8,031 nt of DNA from Candidatus Uhrbacteria bacterium. Lineage in GTDB: Bacteria; Patescibacteriota; Patescibacteriia; 2-12-FULL-60-25. A program made the translations under genes and the position numbers. Positions within the stretch are counted from its first letter, which is position 1, and each line of letters starts with the position of its first letter. The stretch covers positions 1-8,031 of the forward strand of contig JAHFIO010000036.1 of the NCBI GenBank assembly GCA_023246325.1, given 5' to 3'. Below the pieces are notes generated by a model. It was not told the DNA's origin, did not search any database, and worked only from the letters and a program-made list of their open reading frames with translations. Positions 6,422 to 8,031 of the stretch are shown piece by piece.

Positions 6422-6430
6422 ATAATAGCA
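6422..6430 (-). promoter_or_regulatory. Extended -10 promoter of the PfkB-aldolase operon
   Basis: On the minus strand this reads TGCTATTAT, a textbook extended -10 (TGn plus TATTAT, 5 of 6). The ATG at 6413 is 8 bases downstream, giving a leader of about 0-2 bases. No SD is present between them. No good -35 is visible at 16-18 bases, which extended -10 promoters tolerate. Confidence 0.55.
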
Positions 6431-6435
6431 TGGTG

Positions 6436-6464
6436 TTGCAAATTTTGCTTACATGGTGTATCTT
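6436..6464 (+). promoter_or_regulatory. Possible promoter of the 145-aa orphan gene
   Basis: TTGCAA (6436-6441, 4 of 6) and TATCTT (6459-6464, 4 of 6) are 17 bases apart and would start transcription near 6471, about 25 bases before the ATG. An overlapping alternative is TTGCTT (6445-6450) with TATCCT (6467-6472) at 16 bases. Both lie in the divergent gap next to the minus-strand promoter at 6422-6430. Confidence 0.35.
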
Positions 6465-6481
6465 CGTATCCTGCACTTTCG

Positions 6482-6493
6482 AAAGGGTGAGGA
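6482..6493 (+). promoter_or_regulatory. Ribosome binding site deciding the 145-aa gene start
   Basis: The purine-rich AAAGGGTGAGGA contains AAAGGG 8 bases before the ATG at 6496 and GAGGA just before it. This selects 6496 over the in-frame ATG at 6430, whose extra residues would cover the putative promoter. Confidence 0.5.
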
Positions 6494-6495
6494 AG

Positions 6496-6933
6496 ATGAT
6501 ACTGAAAAATCAATTGAAAAAAATCGCGGAATATATTGATGAAATGACAGGATTGCACATTGCTCAAGATGAACTTGACGCTCAAGCATGGGTTGTTTTC
6601 ACAGATCATATTGAACGTGATTTGGTGCAACTTGCTTTGTTTCGTGCATTGATTCGTGTGATGTCGCAACTTGGTCCAGAATCAGGTATGTTGAAAATGC
6701 CTAGTAGCGTTGATTTAAATCCGAGCGATTTTTCGGTTAAAATATTGCTTACAGCTGCAAATGTAAATGAAGTTTTTAAACTTCCAAATATTGCACATAT
6801 GCGTGGATGTTGTGAACACCAAGCATCTCTTAAACTGACTTTTTCAACTTTCCTGTATTTTGTTGGCATCGCCGCATGTCGATTGGAAGGATTTGATAGC
6901 ACAAAGATGAAAGTGTTTAGATGCTCGCAATAA
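6496..6933 (+). CDS. Hypothetical protein, 145 aa, unrecognised
   Basis: I do not recognise this protein. From ATG 6496 it starts MILKNQLKKIAEYIDE, an amphipathic helix, followed by an acidic stretch (IAQDELDAQAW, 22-32) and a second helix with several Arg residues (40-58). Residues 60-80 look like a Pro/Ser/Gly loop. Residues 81-100 are mixed. A Cys pair in RGCCEH (103-108) and Cys 128 and 143 give four cysteines plus H101 and H108, without an obvious zinc-finger spacing. A hydrophobic stretch (119-127) is too short for a sure membrane segment. The gene has an SD, a plausible promoter and a strong terminator 11 bases after the stop, so it forms a single-gene unit. It is divergent from the PfkB-aldolase operon; divergence sometimes marks a local regulator, but no helix-turn-helix is evident to me. 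Confidence 0.7.
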   Translation: MILKNQLKKIAEYIDEMTGLHIAQDELDAQAWVVFTDHIERDLVQLALFRALIRVMSQLGPESGMLKMPSSVDLNPSDFSVKILLTAANVNEVFKLPNIAHMRGCCEHQASLKLTFSTFLYFVGIAACRLEGFDSTKMKVFRCSQ

Positions 6934-6943
6934 TTTTCTCTGT

Positions 6944-6970
6944 ATCCTGACTATTGTCAGGATTTTTTTT
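6944..6970 (+). terminator. Rho-independent terminator after the 145-aa gene
   Basis: ATCCTGAC (6944-6951), loop TATT (6952-6955) and GTCAGGAT (6956-6963) form a perfect 8-bp stem followed by an unbroken T-run to 6970. It separates the 145-aa gene from the histidine phosphatase, which therefore needs its own promoter; a TACTAT at 6980-6985 is a possible -10 but has no good -35. Confidence 0.9.
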
Positions 6971-6989
6971 ATGTAGTAATACTATAGAT

Positions 6990-6994
6990 AGAGG
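6990..6994 (+). promoter_or_regulatory. Ribosome binding site deciding the histidine phosphatase start
   Basis: AGAGG lies 10 bases before the ATG at 7005. This supports 7005 over the in-frame TTG at 6954, which sits in the loop of the preceding terminator. Confidence 0.55.
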
Positions 6995-7004
6995 TACTTT
7001 TACA

Positions 7005-7814
7005 ATGATGCCACTGAATTTGTTTTTGGTTCGTCACGGGGAAAGTGAAGGAAATATTGCCACAAAGCGTTCGCGAAAAGGCGATAATAGTTTGCATACA
7101 CCTGAATATCTTGCGCGCCATTCTTCATCCTGGCGATTGACTGACAAAGGGATAGAACAGGCAAAAACGGCAGGATATTGGATTAAGGAACATTTTTACG
7201 GAGGTGAATTTCAAGCGCATTATGTTTCCGCATATTTACGTGCGATGGAAACGGCTGCACATTTTGATTTGCCGAATGCGCAGTGGCGAATGGAGTCGCA
7301 TTTATGTGAGCGTAATTGGGGGGATATGGATGTAATGACGGATAAAGAACGTTTGCGTTTATTTTCGCGAAATCTAGATCGTCGTGATGCGGAATCGTTT
7401 TTTTGGCGACCTCCGAATGGGGAGTCGATTGCGGATGTATGTGCTACGCGTGTGTATAGGCATATCTCAACCTTGCATAGGTTGCCGTCGACATCGAATG
7501 TTGTTATGGTTCTTCACGGAGAATTAATGTGGGCATTTCGTGCAACACTCGAACGAATGTCGCCAGCAAAATTTGCAGAATTAGATGCATCAACAGATTC
7601 ATTTGATCGTATTCACAATTGTCAGGTTATTCAATATTCACGGCGTGATCCTGTCACAAATGAAACTGCATCCTGTTATAAATGGATGCGATCGGTTTGC
7701 CCTTCAGAACTTTCAAAATCCAGAAATACGTGGGAAAATATTCAGTATTTTAAATATACCAATGTAGATTTGCATGCACTTGTAGCAAATACTACTCGCC
7801 TCATTTCCGGATGA
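7005..7814 (+). CDS. Histidine phosphatase superfamily protein (phosphoglycerate mutase-like)
   Basis: This 269-residue soluble protein belongs to branch 1 of the histidine phosphatase superfamily, which hydrolyses or transfers phosphate through a phosphohistidine. The motif LVRHGESEGN (8-17) has the nucleophile H11 with R10 and E13. R79 in YLRAMETA matches the conserved second Arg. E102 in CERNWGD is the probable acid/base. H171 in VLHGE is the second active-site His. The protein is longer than a typical 200-residue member: about 25 residues are inserted between the RHG motif and LTDKG (45-49), and about 80 residues follow the HGE motif. RHGESEGN with a downstream LHGE is more like the non-mutase phosphatases than glycolytic GpmA. 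The substrate cannot be read. It stands alone between two terminators, with SD AGAGG upstream. Its last codons and stop form part of its own terminator. A second ATG directly follows the chosen one (7008). Confidence 0.9.
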   Translation: MMPLNLFLVRHGESEGNIATKRSRKGDNSLHTPEYLARHSSSWRLTDKGIEQAKTAGYWIKEHFYGGEFQAHYVSAYLRAMETAAHFDLPNAQWRMESHLCERNWGDMDVMTDKERLRLFSRNLDRRDAESFFWRPPNGESIADVCATRVYRHISTLHRLPSTSNVVMVLHGELMWAFRATLERMSPAKFAELDASTDSFDRIHNCQVIQYSRRDPVTNETASCYKWMRSVCPSELSKSRNTWENIQYFKYTNVDLHALVANTTRLISG

Positions 7815-7822
7815 GGTTTTTT
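7799..7822 (+). terminator. Rho-independent terminator overlapping the phosphatase stop codon
   Basis: CCTCAT (7799-7804), a 6-base loop TTCCGG and ATGAGG (7811-7816) form a perfect stem followed by six T (7817-7822). The TGA stop (7812-7814) lies within the 3' arm, so a ribosome finishing translation would cover the hairpin. Confidence 0.75.
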
Positions 7823-7848
7823 ATTATGACCGAATGGGCGGGTGAGGG

Positions 7849-7866
7849 ACTTGACTTATGTCAAGT
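7849..7866. promoter_or_regulatory. Perfect palindrome overlapping a -35 box (operator candidate)
   Basis: ACTTGAC (7849-7855), spacer TTAT, GTCAAGT (7860-7866): two perfect 7-base arms with a 4-base centre. The core TTGAC-N4-GTCAA has the geometry of CRP/FNR-family sites (FNR consensus TTGAT-N4-ATCAA) but differs at the innermost arm base. It covers the -35 TTGACT (7851-7856) of the gene starting at 7920, a position that suits a repressor. There is no T-run, so it is not a terminator. Confidence 0.55.
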
Positions 7867-7879
7867 TTTAGTATAGACT
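7851..7879 (+). promoter_or_regulatory. Promoter of the gene at 7920
   Basis: TTGACT (7851-7856, 5 of 6) and TAGACT (7874-7879, 4 of 6) are 17 bases apart; TATAGA (7872-7877) is an alternative -10 at 15 bases. Transcription would begin near 7886, giving a leader of about 34 bases with a strong SD. Confidence 0.55.
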
Positions 7880-7889
7880 AATAATAGTC
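7876..7889. promoter_or_regulatory. Second small palindrome over the -10/start region
   Basis: GACTA (7876-7880), spacer ATAA, TAGTC (7885-7889): perfect 5-base arms, again with a 4-base centre. Its centre is 25 bases from that of the palindrome at 7849-7866. It spans the -10 edge and the expected transcription start. The arm sequence differs from the first palindrome, so whether one protein binds both is unknown. Confidence 0.35.
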
Positions 7890-7904
7890 ACAACCGTTTC
7901 GACA

Positions 7905-7911
7905 AAAGGAG
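7905..7911 (+). promoter_or_regulatory. Strong Shine-Dalgarno of the gene at 7920
   Basis: AAAGGAG is 8 bases before the ATG at 7920, the best SD match in the window, and it fixes the start of the partial gene. Confidence 0.8.
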
Positions 7912-7919
7912 AGTAGTAG

Positions 7920-8031
7920 ATGAAAGTTTTTGAACCTGATGCTGGAATTTGGCTAAACACTGCTATTGAAGATGCTATTGCGCTGGCAAAAAAGTCAGAT
8001 GATGATGTGCGCATGGTTTTCAATGGCATTG
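7920..8031 (+). CDS. Unrecognised protein, N-terminal 37 residues (runs off window)
   Basis: The frame opens MKVFEPDAGIWLNTAIEDA and continues to the window edge without a stop. It is real on the evidence of its promoter, strong SD and an open, balanced reading frame. What can be seen is a short strand-like start, a helix with an Ala/Ile pattern (about residues 12-25), an acidic turn (KKSDDD, 24-29) and the beginning of a hydrophobic strand (VRMVFNGI). I do not recognise the family and no function is proposed. It may be tightly controlled, given the two palindromes over its promoter. Confidence 0.7.
   Translation, partial: MKVFEPDAGIWLNTAIEDAIALAKKSDDDVRMVFNGI

Noticed and set aside
6430..6495. 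N-terminal extension of the 145-aa gene resembling a hydrophobic signal peptide or lipobox (IFVSC)
   Set aside because: It would cover the likely promoter and the SD before 6496, and no SD precedes the ATG at 6430. The hydrophobic look comes from the divergent promoter DNA.
6954..7004. Longer start (TTG at 6954) for the histidine phosphatase
   Set aside because: The TTG lies in the loop of the preceding terminator. The family begins just before LVRHGE, and AGAGG sits at normal distance from 7005.
7849..7866. Heat-shock operator (CIRCE, HAIR or CtsR site)
   Set aside because: CIRCE has long arms with a 9-base centre, HAIR is CTTGAGT-N7-ACTCAAG and CtsR uses direct heptads; the arms and 4-base centre here fit none of them.

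Overview
The window is a gene-dense, fairly AT-rich stretch of bacterial chromosome using standard stop codons (TAA, TAG and TGA are all used as stops). Several features suggest a Patescibacteria (Candidate Phyla Radiation)-like bacterium: two PfkB carbohydrate kinases of the style common there, a Thermus-type class II fructose-bisphosphate aldolase, short unrecognised proteins, gaps of a few bases to about 100 bases, and many core genes without a Shine-Dalgarno (SD) sequence. This placement is an inference from gene style, not proof. No rRNA, tRNA, CRISPR array or mobile element was seen.

Layout. Positions 1-438 (minus) hold the N-terminal half of an ABC-F-like ATPase cut by the window edge. 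Divergent from it, 481-1956 (plus) encodes a 491-residue protein that I read as a divergent PI3/PI4-kinase-like fold protein; it is the most unusual gene here. It runs convergently, with a 47-base overlap, into a D-2-hydroxyacid dehydrogenase (1910-2899, minus), which follows a PfkB kinase (2903-3901, minus) by 3 bases. A plus-strand orphan of 159 residues (4010-4489) has its own canonical promoter and SD and ends in a bidirectional terminator. That terminator also serves the opposing pair of class II aldolase (4514-5431, minus) and a second PfkB kinase (5439-6413, minus). Divergent from that pair is a 145-residue orphan (6496-6933, plus) with its own terminator, then a histidine phosphatase (7005-7814, plus) whose terminator overlaps its stop codon. 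The window ends in the start of an unrecognised gene (7920 onward, plus) behind a promoter carrying two palindromes.

How the genes fit together. The minus strand carries central sugar metabolism as two short operons: PfkB kinase plus aldolase, and PfkB kinase plus hydroxyacid dehydrogenase. The first pair could supply a phosphorylated hexose to aldol cleavage; the substrates cannot be read from sequence. The plus strand carries small or unassigned genes.

The two groups differ in how translation seems to begin. Four minus-strand start codons (438, 3901, 5431, 6413) lack an SD and have a -10 element 6-8 bases upstream, usually with an extended TG, which predicts leaderless mRNAs. Four plus-strand genes (4010, 6496, 7005, 7920) have clear SD sequences. 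This contrast and the kinase-like 491-residue protein are the main points worth a second look.
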